Of a DNA stretch of 64,000 nucleotides, positions 1 to 10,168 are shown piece by piece. Source of the DNA: Hirsutella rhossiliensis (lineage: Eukaryota > Ascomycota > Sordariomycetes > Hypocreales > Ophiocordycipitaceae). The stretch is from positions 2,170,001 to 2,234,000 of the forward strand of contig NW_025408676.1 of NCBI RefSeq assembly GCF_020360975.1, read 5' to 3'. The stretch's first letter is position 1. The number at the start of each line of letters is the position of its first letter. Below the pieces are notes generated by a model. The model was not told where the DNA came from, ran no database searches, and worked only from the letters and a program-made list of their open reading frames with translations. Position numbers and translations under genes: made by a program.

Positions 1-282
1 GCTGTGAGCTCAGGGGCTCAGGGGTAGAGACAAGGGTTCCTTGTCCGTCCCGTAATTCCAGCTCAGGGCTTCCAGCCCTATAACACCACTTGCTCATTAT
101 CACGGGGCAGACCTAGGATGCCAGGGAAGATCTATGTTATGCTGTGAGGAGGGCAAACTATGGAGGTGAAACAGAGTCCAGAAAAAGTACAGGAGGCACG
201 TGACTGAAGCCAGGTTGGTGCCGTGACACTCATCATCCATGCGATAAGTTCCATAAAACAGACTTTCTCGGGGCGCGTACCT

Positions 283-356
283 GTAAGGCACACAATCACG
301 ACGAAACAGAGAGTGAAGAACGGGGGCCAGCGATGTAATTGTTGATCTCCAAAGAG
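283..356 (-). repeat. Dispersed repeat R1, copy 1
   Basis: About 74 bp match the reverse complement of 32156-32227 with only a few substitutions and one-base gaps. No element ends or target duplication could be defined, so the class is unknown. It may be part of an LTR or MITE family. Confidence 0.7.
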
Positions 357-532
357 CCCCTCCAGTGGGCCGTGGTCATCCCCTCGTACTTATATACCGG
401 TAGCTCCTGCCGCCCGTCGCGATCCCCACTTCGGTTTCAGATGACGCAACCCAGGTCCGTAGGCGCGTGATAGTACCTATGTTGTAAGTTTCCTAATTTT
501 CTGAGTGGCACGTATATAAGAAGTTGTGCGGT

Positions 533-612
533 GTCACACACAGACCAAGTGCCCTAACTGTCAATTGCGCACCACTCGTTGGAGCGCGCGCGTTCTACTT
601 TTGGCGCAATAT
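533..612 (-). repeat. Dispersed repeat R2, copy 1
   Basis: About 80 bp match the reverse complement of 39830-39917, including the shared core AACTGTCAATTGCG and a run of GCGC. The right copy carries a small extra stretch. The class is unknown. Confidence 0.65.
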
Positions 613-767
613 GCGGTGTAAAGTCCCATGACGCCCACTCTTTAACTTTTACCTGCGTCTGAACTCTTTGTTTCGCAACCCCAAGGGAGAACATGCTGTT
701 GTGCCAGACAGGCAATTTACTCCAGACAAAATCGTCCCTCTTTTGGGACTAAAAGGCTGGTCCCTTC

Positions 768-973
768 TCTCGCGAAGGAGAGAGCAAAAGTGGGCATAAA
801 AGTGGATAAAGGGACTTTTCGAAGGTCGAGTATCATACGATCAGATGGTATGTGAAAATGCATGTGTTTTTTCTCTCCTCTGGTTGCCCTGTATCCGTCT
901 AGCCCTCCCCTTTTATATCCCTCTGTGCCTTCCCTGTGTTCATATCCCGTGTCCAGGTATAATGTACATTCTA
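768..973 (-). mobile_element. Truncated Copia-1 family LTR
   Basis: This segment matches the 3' half of the LTR seen complete at 22187-22700, 31608-32122 and 53917-54439, in minus orientation. It begins with the terminal TCTCGCGAAG and includes the TATA-like region. Similarity stops abruptly after ACATTCTA, so the remaining 300 bp or so of the LTR is missing. Confidence 0.85.
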
Positions 974-988
974 AAATACTTCGAACAC

Positions 989-1020
989 CCGTTAAGTTGC
1001 CAAGGCAAGGGGCTTAACGG
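989..1020. repeat. Inverted repeat with 8-bp perfect stem
   Basis: CCGTTAAG (989-996) pairs with CTTAACGG (1013-1020) around a 16-nt loop. It lies between the LTR fragment and the proposed Helitron-1 end. Helitron 3' ends usually carry a hairpin, but this one lies outside the CTAG terminus proposed here, so its link to the element is uncertain. Confidence 0.35.
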
Positions 1021-1071
1021 CTGAATATCCAGCCCGAAGGGTGAACATCGTATTCCTGCAATTCAACTTTC

Positions 1072-1090
1072 CTAGGGGGGGACCCCCTAG
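1072..1090 (-). repeat. Candidate Helitron-1 3' terminus (CTAG hairpin)
   Basis: CTAGGGGGGGACCCCCTAG has 8-bp arms that are perfect reverse complements and ends in CTAG. It lies about 120 bp beyond the stop of the Helitron-1 frame, on the 3' side. Helitrons typically end in a hairpin followed by CTRR. The base after CTAG on the minus strand is G rather than the usual T, so the exact end is uncertain. Confidence 0.4.
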
Positions 1091-1210
1091 AACCCCCCTT
1101 TCGCCTGCGGCGGCCATCCAGCTGTTTAAACCGCTCCTTGACTGGCCCAATCTAACTATATACCCTATATCGAACCTCCCCCTTCCCTGTAGCTTATAGG
1201 AAGACGTCGT

Positions 1211-4200
1211 TTAGTCAAGGTAGAGTGGTGGATACGGTGCATCGCTCAGCTGTTGACCCTGACGCCGTTGTTGGTCAGCGAGGCGCATCTTCATCCCTGC
1301 TTTAGCCTTTGTAGTTAGCCGTAAACGCAGCACGTAGGGGAGACAGGCTTATAAACCTTCTGTCGGCGTGTGGTTATAGAGGCTCTGACGATCGAAAGGC
1401 GCCTCAAGGAGTAAGCCTTGCAGCGACGTAACCCGTGACACAGCAACATAGCTAATACCGGCCTGGAAGTCGCGTGTAGCGAGATCAGTAACTATTTGCT
1501 CCTTCGTTAGGCTCTGGCATTTGTGAACAGTGATAGCAAACGCCACCATCAGGAAACTGCGTGCGAGCGCAGGTCTCGTTGCCCATAAGGAAATCACGCC
1601 TGACTGGGAGGATGGGTGAGATTTTCCTGCCCTCGTTAGTTATTAGATATGGCGGTCCATCGTAGCTATCAAAGTCCACCATAATAACGGCCGGGGGATC
1701 TTCCAATGGTTCGGCGCCTGGGTTCCAGGCGATATCGTATACAGTACCCTGGGCACCGTTAACTAGGCCAGCTGGCTGCCATAGGTTAGTAGTGAGCATT
1801 ACCCTGGCGCCCTTAGCAACAGGGAACTTGTTAGATAGATTGCCAGCATTGTCGCTTGGTGCCTGCCCCGCGCCCTTGCCCTGATTCTTTGCCTCCACCT
1901 GTATTGCCGGGGCGTTGAGATGCACCATATGCTCGTAATTGTATTCGTTGACCCGGGCCCTGGTAGAATACACCCGCAAAGCGGCCCTGAAGCTGTCAAC
2001 CTCGCTCTGCGTTAGCCTGGACTGTACCCGACTGCTAAGGAGGTTCCAGGACGGTATGGATAACTTGACTTCACGCAGTTCCTGCAACGCCCGACGGAAC
2101 TGAGCCTGATCATCACCAGCCTGGCGCTGTACCGTGGTCAGGAAGACGGTGCGGTCAAATAACCGGTAGGCCACCTGCCCTCTCCTTTCCAACGAAGACA
2201 GGCTGGTGCTAGTCGAATACAGGGCTTTTGCCGGACTGGTGGTAACTGGAAGAAATCGCCCACAAGCAAGACGCTCACACCACCAAAGAACTCGAGGCTA
2301 CGCTGTGGAAAGGCCTGTCGCAGACGGGAATCGATCCGCGCGAGCTGCTCAATCCCCAGCATGCTCTTTTCATCGATCACGAGGTATTTGACGTGCCGTA
2401 GGCGGGACTGAAGGGCGGCTGCGTCGGCTGGGGAAGGTCGGTAAAGCACCACCTACTGGGAGGCGTAGCAATGAATGAATGGTGCTGCCCTGTATCTGGT
2501 TACTCGCAACGCCTGTTGGCGCTACGCGGCAAATAGGGCTAGGATTCGGTAGAGCGGCCGCCTGAAGAAGGGAGAAAGCACCTTGATAAGGAACGACTTG
2601 CCGGTGCCACCACCACCATCAACGTGGAGAAGGATTTGAGTGGGATTTCGCGCCTGGAAGTGGCCCATGAATGTGTCGTACACGAGCCGTTGTTGTGGAT
2701 TCAGCGTATTACGCCATTGAGGGCCAAGGACCTCCACATCGTTGGCCATGGGGTGGCTAGCGATAAGGTCCTTCCAGTAGCCATCTCGAAGTTCCGGATA
2801 TGTACCCACATGCCGTGTCCAGTCGTAATTGACGTCGATATCGCGGCGGCCAAGAAGGTCAAGAACTTCCTGGGTAAGGGGGTGGTCAGGTAAAAGGGCA
2901 GCGAGGCGAATCCAGTCTTCGTCATCAAATTCTTCCCCCACAGGCAGAGCCTCATATTGATCATCTTGAGGCTGTAATCGAGCCTCTTTTGGCTGGCCGT
3001 AATGGTCATCACCATGATTGTGATGCTGCCAACAATAGGAGAAGGCCTGAACGTGGGAACTAAAAGCCTGGCCGTCGAAAGTGAGGAGCTCATCAAGCCG
3101 GCGATGTGGGTGATTTAATGTCAGCTTTACACGGCAATAATCTGGCCACTGCTGGCCTTCTGGAGCAGCCTGATAGCGAGGAAAGTAAACCAACACACGG
3201 GGCCTGCCGTTAACGTTGCCTGGCCGCCATTGCTTCCATGCGGAAGGGTCTCTAGAGCGGAAATTCCAGTGTTTGAGGAAGGAAACGTAGGTCAGGTCCT
3301 TCAGGGCTTCCGGGCGCTGACCGTACTTTTCGTAGACGTTGGGGCCTCGTCAACCTCATCGCCGTCAATGCGTAAGGAGCGGGAATGTCTGTCAGGATGA
3401 CGGCAGTCAACGTATAGGCAGATTCGTGAGCCCTCCTGTAACGGCAGGCCGAGGAGTAAGTGGCTAACCTCCTGCTTCGAGTAATCCCGTTCAGCAACTA
3501 GCTGATTCAGGAGCTTTGACGTGAAAGAAATCAGGGGGTTGTGGTCCTTGACCCGGGGCATCAGCGCCTTCCCAATCTGGGCAAAAGACTCGCTCTTCTT
3601 TTCTGACTTGGAGCAGTATTTGGCTGCGTAATCGATCACCTGCTGGAGGCTCGTGCAGGGAGAGACATCTGTATTGGCTAGCCATGCAACGGTAAGCAAG
3701 CGGTTGTAGTGGTTAATCTGGCCATCGTTCCTCCCACCCCTAAAGGTCCAGTGCTTGGAGTGAGGCAACTTGTCAAGGGAGGCTAGTAGGCGCTGTCCGT
3801 GAGGAAATCCAAATCGGCACTCTACCTGCTTGGTATGCTTATTGCGCTGCATACAGTAGTTGTTGCAGCGGTGGCGTTGCACGCGGTTGACTACCATCGA
3901 TAGGAACTGAACGGTAAGGGCTGCTCCAATAGATTGCTGATCAGGATTCCCTTCCCAGGAGCCTGTATTCGATGAGGCTCTGGGTTAACGGCAGATACGT
4001 GATATCCCCAGATACGGGCAAATCGCTCCCGGATCGATTATCGTCAGGATCCAAGTCTGGGTGGCCACTTAACCAATATAGGCCATGGTGGTGACTGGAC
4101 CCCCTGCCCTGCCACTCATAGCGGCCCCAAAGGTCCGTTAGGTTGAACTTCTGCTTCAGGACAATAGTCGTAGAAGCGTATAACGCTTGTAGAAGTGGTA

Positions 4201-6260
4201 GGCGGCGATGTGGGCGTTGTCTCGCAGTAGTTGCCGGGACAGGACCATGCGCGCCGCCTCAGGAGCTGCTTTCCACTCTTGGAATCGAGGCATGTGACGA
4301 TATAGTGATTCCCAGTGGTAATCGGCCGCACTTGCAGTAACGAAAAGGCCAGGTCTGCCCAGATTGTAGGCATATGCTTCCAATTCCTTCCTTTGCTTAT
4401 ACCAATACGGCCGGGTGCCCCTGATTACCGCGGCTTGGCGCGTGATCGACTGGATCAGGTCCTGAGCCTCTGGCTCATCAGGCTCAGCCATCGCTTCCTC
4501 TAGGTCAGCGCGTGTAAGGGTTGACGGCGGCTGTCGCGTTGCTTGACGAAGTAGTCACTTCGCTTTCGGACCTGCGCACGTAGCAGCGTGTTGAGGGCGA
4601 CGAAAGGCCACGTTTTATGGCGGGCAAAACGTCCGTCATGCCATCTCATCGCATGGCCAAGGTAGTCCTGGTACGTGATGCTCCGTAGGCGAGGCTCCAC
4701 GAAGTCGGCCTTGCCGTCAGGGTAGAGGGTAGGGAACGCAAGCGATAACAGCGGCTGGGAACGGTTGAATTCGTCGATAGGGGTCCTGCGAATGGATGGC
4801 AATGGCATCTGGTGGTGAGCCTGCGCGCTATGCGACATATACTCAACATTAGCCATACGCTCAGAGTCAGGGGCAACATCAAGGACTCGGGACTGCAGGG
4901 CGTTTAATTCGGTATCGGTAACCTGCAAGTTCGGGATCGCTGATGCGTCCGCATCGCAGGGATCCTCTTCCAAGGCCTCCTCAACAGGGCCTTGTGGGAT
5001 CTCGCCGTCAGGTATGTCAGCCACTTGGCTAGCAATGGAAGCAACTATGCTGCCGTCAAGAGGAAGCCGTTGCAGGCGATCCTGGCTCACGACGATATCG
5101 CGATAGCCCGGGTGGTGGCGCTGTAGGTAATACAGCCAGGTCAACAGGCATGAACGGCGTACCCGGAAATCGCGAGCAAACTGTTGCTGGAAGCGAGGGT
5201 CGCCTTCCATATTAGGAGGCCGTAGGAGCACGATATCTAGCTCCTTCGGTAGCACTGGGAGCTCTTCAAATAGCCTACCAATGTTGCGAAGAAAGTGGAT
5301 AACGTGGCCGCGATATTTGTATTGAGCGCCACGCACTTGTAGGACCTTGACGTGTACGTGAATCCTAGCAATAAGCATCTCCTCAACCATCGTTAGATCG
5401 GGTAGATTGCCGGGGACTTCCCCAAAGTCGAGGTTATTCGCAGCGCTGAAGAAGTAGGGCTCGTCGAGGGCTTTCTTCCTGTCTCGACCAATGCAGCGGC
5501 TGCAGATTTTCAAGCTATTTCGTTTCATATCGAACCAACGCTCCTGGCAGCGAATGCAACTATGCATCTTGTCGTCATTCAGGGCAGTATAGAACTCTCG
5601 CACAAGCGCCTGATCTTCCTTACTAAGGGCGGGCAAGTCAAGGTCACCTGTAAAGGCGGATCACTACTCTGATCAAACAGCCGCGCTTGAGGCTGTGTGC
5701 CTTGACGAGTATAACGGCCGCGGTGATGACCCTGTGACAATAATGAAGGAGTGGTAGGAAGCGATTCCTGTGGTATAGGAGTGCCTTGCACAACAGGAGC
5801 TGTAGAAGCAGTGTCTTGAATCGGCGTGCCCAGAACTACTGTTGGCAGGCCAAGGGTAGGAGGAAAAGGGAAGGTCCTCAACAGGGCTTAGAGTAGATGG
5901 CCCCAGCGGAGGTATAGGCAGTTCCGGTGCAGGCGCCAGGCCACGGAATAAAACAGGCATGGCAGGAGGTCGTAGGTCAGTCACAGACGCAGGCGTTGGC
6001 GCAGTCCGCCTTGGAGGCGTCAGGTTAGCTAGCGAATCCGTCCTCTTCGTGGCTCTGCGTAGCGATGGTCTCGAGGCGATATTCCGCATCGCGGTAACGG
6101 CGGCTCGCGATTCGGTTGCCCGTTCTTTTCGGTGTGCCCTACAGCTAGCACACTGTCCTGTAAACTTCGTAGGGTCCTTGACGCTTCGAAATTCGACTTC
6201 GGGCAGATCTTGCTTGCAGGTACGACAGTTGCGGACTGCCTCGGGCATATTGTTCTCCAT
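1211..6260 (-). pseudogene. Helitron Rep/helicase transposase, frameshifted
   Basis: Reading from ATG at 6260: a small cysteine cluster (CRTCKQDL, later CASCR), a proline-rich linker, then at about 4500-5640 a CxxC-containing block and a DUF6570-like region. The Helitron_like_N nuclease follows (3300-4490) with the HUH-type motif SSHHHG at 4082-4093 and the two catalytic tyrosines as YAAKY (codons at 3628-3630 and 3616-3618). The PIF1-like helicase has Walker A GGGGTGKS (2594-2617), APTGVA (about 2509-2523), Walker B VIDE (about 2370-2385), GDFFQLPPV and a C-terminal YVAVSRV. A basic tail ends at a TAA at 1211-1213. This is the nicking and unwinding enzyme of rolling-circle transposition. At least six frame changes break it (near 5870, 5640, 4130-3900, 2525, 2440 and 1350). 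Some lie beside homopolymers and could be consensus errors. Confidence 0.85.
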
Positions 6261-7080
6261 CTGACCGTATATATCCACCTCTTTCCCACCGAGACTGCTA
6301 GATATTGCTCGGGCAGAGGCTTTGCGAGGACTTGCGTGGCTGCAGCAATACACACCCGCAGGTGGTGCCAGGAATGTTGTAGCTAGGTCGGCCGCGGAGC
6401 CAAATTTGACCTAGAATCCGTTAGTAACCGATGGGTTCGATAGATTCGACCCACGATGGAAGTGGAAGCGTGTGCTTGAAACTTGCATTGAAGAAAAGCT
6501 CTCGGAAACGGCTAGCTCGTTACCTAGTCAACGCTCAGGGTTTGCGGCATGGCCTTCATTTGGTGGCGTTGCCAACCGACCACTCCCCGCACGAGTTGAG
6601 TACAGGGGAGGCCAATTAGCCAATGAGAAGAGGTTTTATGCCTCTCTTTCTGACTGAATACGAGAGGAAGGCTCGCCAGCCGCGGCTCGCGCAAAGAAGC
6701 CTTTCGGAACGAAATTTGGCGACAAGAGAACCGGAGAAGAGTTGGCTACAGAAGAGAGAGAGAGAGTTGGCGACAGTAGATAGGAGACAGGAAGAAGAGT
6801 GAGGTCGAGATACGAGACACGGCGAGAGACGTAGAGCATTATCGTGAGTGAAACCGAGACAGAGCGTCGGGAAGGCAGCCTAGGCCGCTGGAGGAAAATT
6901 TGGTTTAAAAAGGCGCAAACTCAAAGGGCGTGGAGAGACGGCAGGGTTGAAGAGAGATGTGAGTGGGTAATGCATGTCTGGGCGAGTGGAAGGCTCGGAA
7001 AATTTACATGTGCTACCGGTATAAGTCGTAGGTATAAACAGAATAAGGAGTATATTGGGGAAGTTTTGACTTGATCGTCT
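6261..7080. other. No gene recognised
   Basis: This lies upstream of the Helitron-1 frame and should hold its 5' end, but no convincing terminus was found. The part around 6740-6830 is purine-rich, with GAGA runs. Short open frames here have no protein-like character. Confidence 0.4.
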
Positions 7081-8682
7081 TCATGAAAAGGAGAACAAGA
7101 AGAGAAGAGAATGTGCTATTCGAGCCTTTGGCAGTTGATTTTGAGGATGATGAGACATGTTGTCATGTTGTATTGTTTCGTTTGATGCTTTAAAGTTCAG
7201 AGAATATTCTTGGGCGGACGTCGGGCGCGCAGTGGTCGGGAAGATATCGACGCGGGAGGTCTGATAGAGCCAGAGGCGGATGTGTCTTGGTGATTGACCT
7301 GTTCGGTGTCCGTCTCTGACTCTGCGGGTCTTCCGGGGACAGAAAGGAGGAGGTATCGGATTTGGGGAGTCTTGACCGTCACAGTCGGTGATTATGGTGG
7401 AAGTTTCGGGAGAAAGTCGCGGTCTCTTGGTTGGGGTTTGGTAGGGATCGGGCAATGACCGACTTGATGCCAGCATAAGGGGATCAACTGGGCCAGAAGC
7501 ATGCGGCGTGGGGGAGGTGGGGCTTTGGGCGGCCTTGGGTTTCTTCGTAGAGGTAAACCTGGCCAACGCAACGCTATAGTCCGAGGGATTGCCGACCGCG
7601 CTCTTGGGTGTCGTCGGCAGTAGTTGTGTTGCAGAAGCCTGGTCGGACATGGCCTTGTCGTGGAAAGTCCACGTGTCGGGGACGACGATGAAGATATAGT
7701 CTTGGTCGAAAGCCGGGGCATGTTTCATGATCTGGTGATCCAGTAAGCCGGCGATTTTGCCCGTACAGGTGAAGAGAGCGTTCGACTGGAACTGGCTGTC
7801 GCGCCTCTCGGTCATCTTCTTGCATAGGGAGGTCCAAGGATTAGCGTGAATGGGGAAGATGACGAAAACTTGGAAGGGTGAAAGCCCTTGAAGGGGTTTG
7901 CCGGGAATCCCAGGACAAATAAAGGTGGAGAGCTGGACAAAGCCGCAGCAGCTCAGCTGGGTGTCGTCAAGGGCCGCAGCCGAGTTTCCATGCAGGAGGT
8001 CGCGGCCGGAGCCGATGACAGGTCCCGTGAAGGAGACAATGGGTTGTATCGTTGGGAAAGTATCCACCGAGCTGAGGGTGCGAGTGACAATTCTATGGAT
8101 ATCGTCAGGGAGGGCAGTGGCGACAGAGAGATTTGGAGCATAGACTCACGGTTGGTAGCTGTGATCGCGGACTATAAGCGCGGGGACGGTGTATTCTGTG
8201 ATGTTATCATCGTCCGACTCAAGCCATCACGTCGCTCGATTTCCCACGTCAGGGCAAAGGGATGAACACGGCCGACCATGAAGAACCATTGCTCGGTCCA
8301 TTCCGAGGAGATTATCTGTTGGTTGTATATGGAAATATTAAGGCTGAAGAAGATGCAGGTCGATGGATTGCCAGTATCTGACCGGATTGCTGCATACTCC
8401 GGAGTCGACAGCCATGAGGGCGTGGGAAGGAAGACCCTCGCTAGGGTTTCTGCGTTGAGCCCTTTGACACGATGCTCATTCTGGTAGGCGAACCTAGCCG
8501 GGCAGCCGGGCTGGACAAAGGCCATCATGGACATGTCGGCGCCAGCATTTTCTGGCTGTCAAGAGGTTGCCGCGGGAGGACGAGGTATCGACGTTGATCT
8601 GGGAGGCCGACATCGTGAGAACATGGCAGATGTAGTCACCGTGGAAGTGTAAATGAGGGTTACGCAGAGTGGAGGTGGGCAT
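7081..8682 (-). pseudogene. Unrecognised protein gene, interrupted
   Basis: Three minus-strand frames read as one protein of about 530 residues. The first, from 8682, includes TLRNPHLHFHGDYICHV. A frame change near 8530 leads to a block with PARFAYQNEHRVKGLNAETL and WTEQWFFMVGRVHPFALTW. After another one-base change near 8220 comes an acidic, strand-rich stretch (ESDDDNITEYTVPALIV) and an in-frame TGA near 8148, possibly from CGA. The last part, to 7081, contains IQPIVSFTGPVIG, CTGKIAGLLDH and YIFIVVPDTW, then a low-complexity Ser/Pro tail. I do not recognise the family. Alternating beta-like segments would suit an OB-fold protein, but that is a guess. It is transcribed toward Helitron-1 on the same strand and has a decayed relative just upstream, which suggests a mobile or repeated gene. 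Confidence 0.5.
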
Positions 8683-9259
8683 CCTATAAAGCAGGTTTTC
8701 TTGCTGCTCGAAAGAGGGCTCGCGGCTAGGGTCGGGGAGACTTAAGAGTCAGAGAATGCTACCTAGGTGATAGATCAGAAGCGGGGGTATGCGGGAATGA
8801 GCTGGCGAGGTTCTTGAACAGTCTCGACCATCTGGTTCTATGGTCGTGAGTGAAGTAGGAGCCGGGGTTGGAAGTTGAGTAGGGGTGATGGCTATGTCGC
8901 GAGAAGTTGGAGGTCGGCGAACAGTAAGGTTAGTGTGGGTAAGTCTGCGGAGAAAGAAAGTCCAGCAGTACCCTTCGGTGTCATCGTTGCATGGAGTAGA
9001 TAGCAAAGGCGACAATAACGAATGAGAGTGAAGGAAAGAAAGAGGTTATGGTAGTATTGCAGGGGTCCCTTTTTGACGGTCGTCGGTAGTTGGATGGGCA
9101 TTGCGTGCGGCTGAGCGAGGCGGGTGCCGACCGTGTCGAGTCCACTATTGGGACACGGTGAAGTCGGATATAGGGGACGACCTGAGGAGGAGGATGCGAG
9201 TTGGTCACGAGAACTCTCAAGAGGGTTTGCAAGTCGAGACTCCGGTGGCTAGCGACTAC

Positions 9260-9450
9260 AAGAGGACAGGCAGGGGATCCTGGCTGTCGCTTTAGCATGA
9301 AGGCCGTTGATGCGACGTTGGTGGTGGCGAGGAGCAAACCTAGCCGGGTAGTCCGGTTGCACGAGGACACCGTGGACATGTTATCGCCGGCAGCCTTTTG
9401 GCTGTTGCTCGACGAGGTGGAGTGGCAGATATTGATGGAGCAACTGATGC
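9260..9450 (-). pseudogene. Decayed relative of the 7.1-8.7 kb gene
   Basis: DNA around 9263-9440 aligns with about 8420-8640, for example AACCTAGCCGGG with flanking similarity. In a minus frame it gives VQPDYPARFAPRHHQRRI against VQPGCPARFAYQNEHRVK in the first copy. No long frame survives, and the similarity fades on both sides. Whether it arose by tandem duplication or separate insertion cannot be told. Confidence 0.5.
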
Positions 9451-10168
9451 GCAAGGTGGGTGGGACGGCGTTGGAAGGGCCGGAGAGTATGGTTGGAAGT
9501 GTGCGGCGGGCGGTTGGCGCGGCCACCCCATGTGCCGGAGGTCGGCAGTAGCCAGGGATTCGCTGGAGTGCGCAAAGAGAGCACGGCGATGGAAGGGCCG
9601 CCTTTGGCAAAGCTGGGGTAGCAGGTCGCACGTGGAGACCAGCCGAGGGCCGGGACGGTGGACGCACATAGGGAGGGTAAATGGGGGATTACAAAGGGGT
9701 AGTAGTATTGCATCGCTTCGGTACCATAGGCAAGCATTATAAGGGAAGAAACGCCACGGCCATGAGAGTAGTGATCGTTAGGAAGCTTCCCACTCGGAAA
9801 GAAATAGTGTACGCCAAGAAGCGAGATTATCCAAGTGGAAGTGCTCCGGAGCCAAAACTTTCTAGCCTGTTGCCAATCCACGCTAGTCGACGTCGAGGAG
9901 GCAGTAGCATGGCGGACAGTCCTGCAGGGAAGCTAGGCGAGGCGGCCGCTCACCGTGGAGCCTGTTCGTTGTCAGTCGAGGATGGAGAAGAGGGTAGGAA
10001 CGGGGGAGTGCCTGTTTCGGGGTGCGGAGATGATACAGGGCAACTCCGAGAAGGGCACGGAGCACGGGAGACAAGGTTGGGGCGGTTCGGGAGATACAGA
10101 TCAGTGGCGAATGAAGCATTAACGTTCCGGCTGATTCAGCCTAAGCAGTCTGCGGTCGAAGAAACCGC
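9451..10168. other. No gene recognised
   Basis: GC-rich sequence with several open frames on both strands that look like compositional shadows. It lies between the decayed copy of the unknown gene and the start of Helitron-2-related sequence. Confidence 0.3.

Larger units (their letters stand above)
1..767. other. Intergenic, dispersed-repeat sequence
   Basis: No coding frame with protein-like character was found on either strand. The stretch holds two segments (283-356 and 533-612) that recur in inverted orientation near 32.2 kb and 39.9 kb. It ends where a copia LTR fragment begins. Confidence 0.5.
1072..6260 (-). mobile_element. Helitron-1, rolling-circle transposon
   Basis: The unit encodes all parts of a fungal Helitron transposase (Rep nuclease joined to a PIF1-type helicase) on the minus strand and has a plausible CTAG hairpin 3' end. 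The 5' TC terminus was not located; the span given stops at the first credible start codon. The coding region belongs to a different lineage from Helitron-2, -3 and -4, judging by the divergent Rep and DUF6570-like sequences. Confidence 0.8.

Noticed and set aside
7392..7837. Overlapping minus-strand frames inside the unknown gene
   Set aside because: They are out-of-phase readings of the longer frame at 7081-8067 and are dominated by Arg and Pro.
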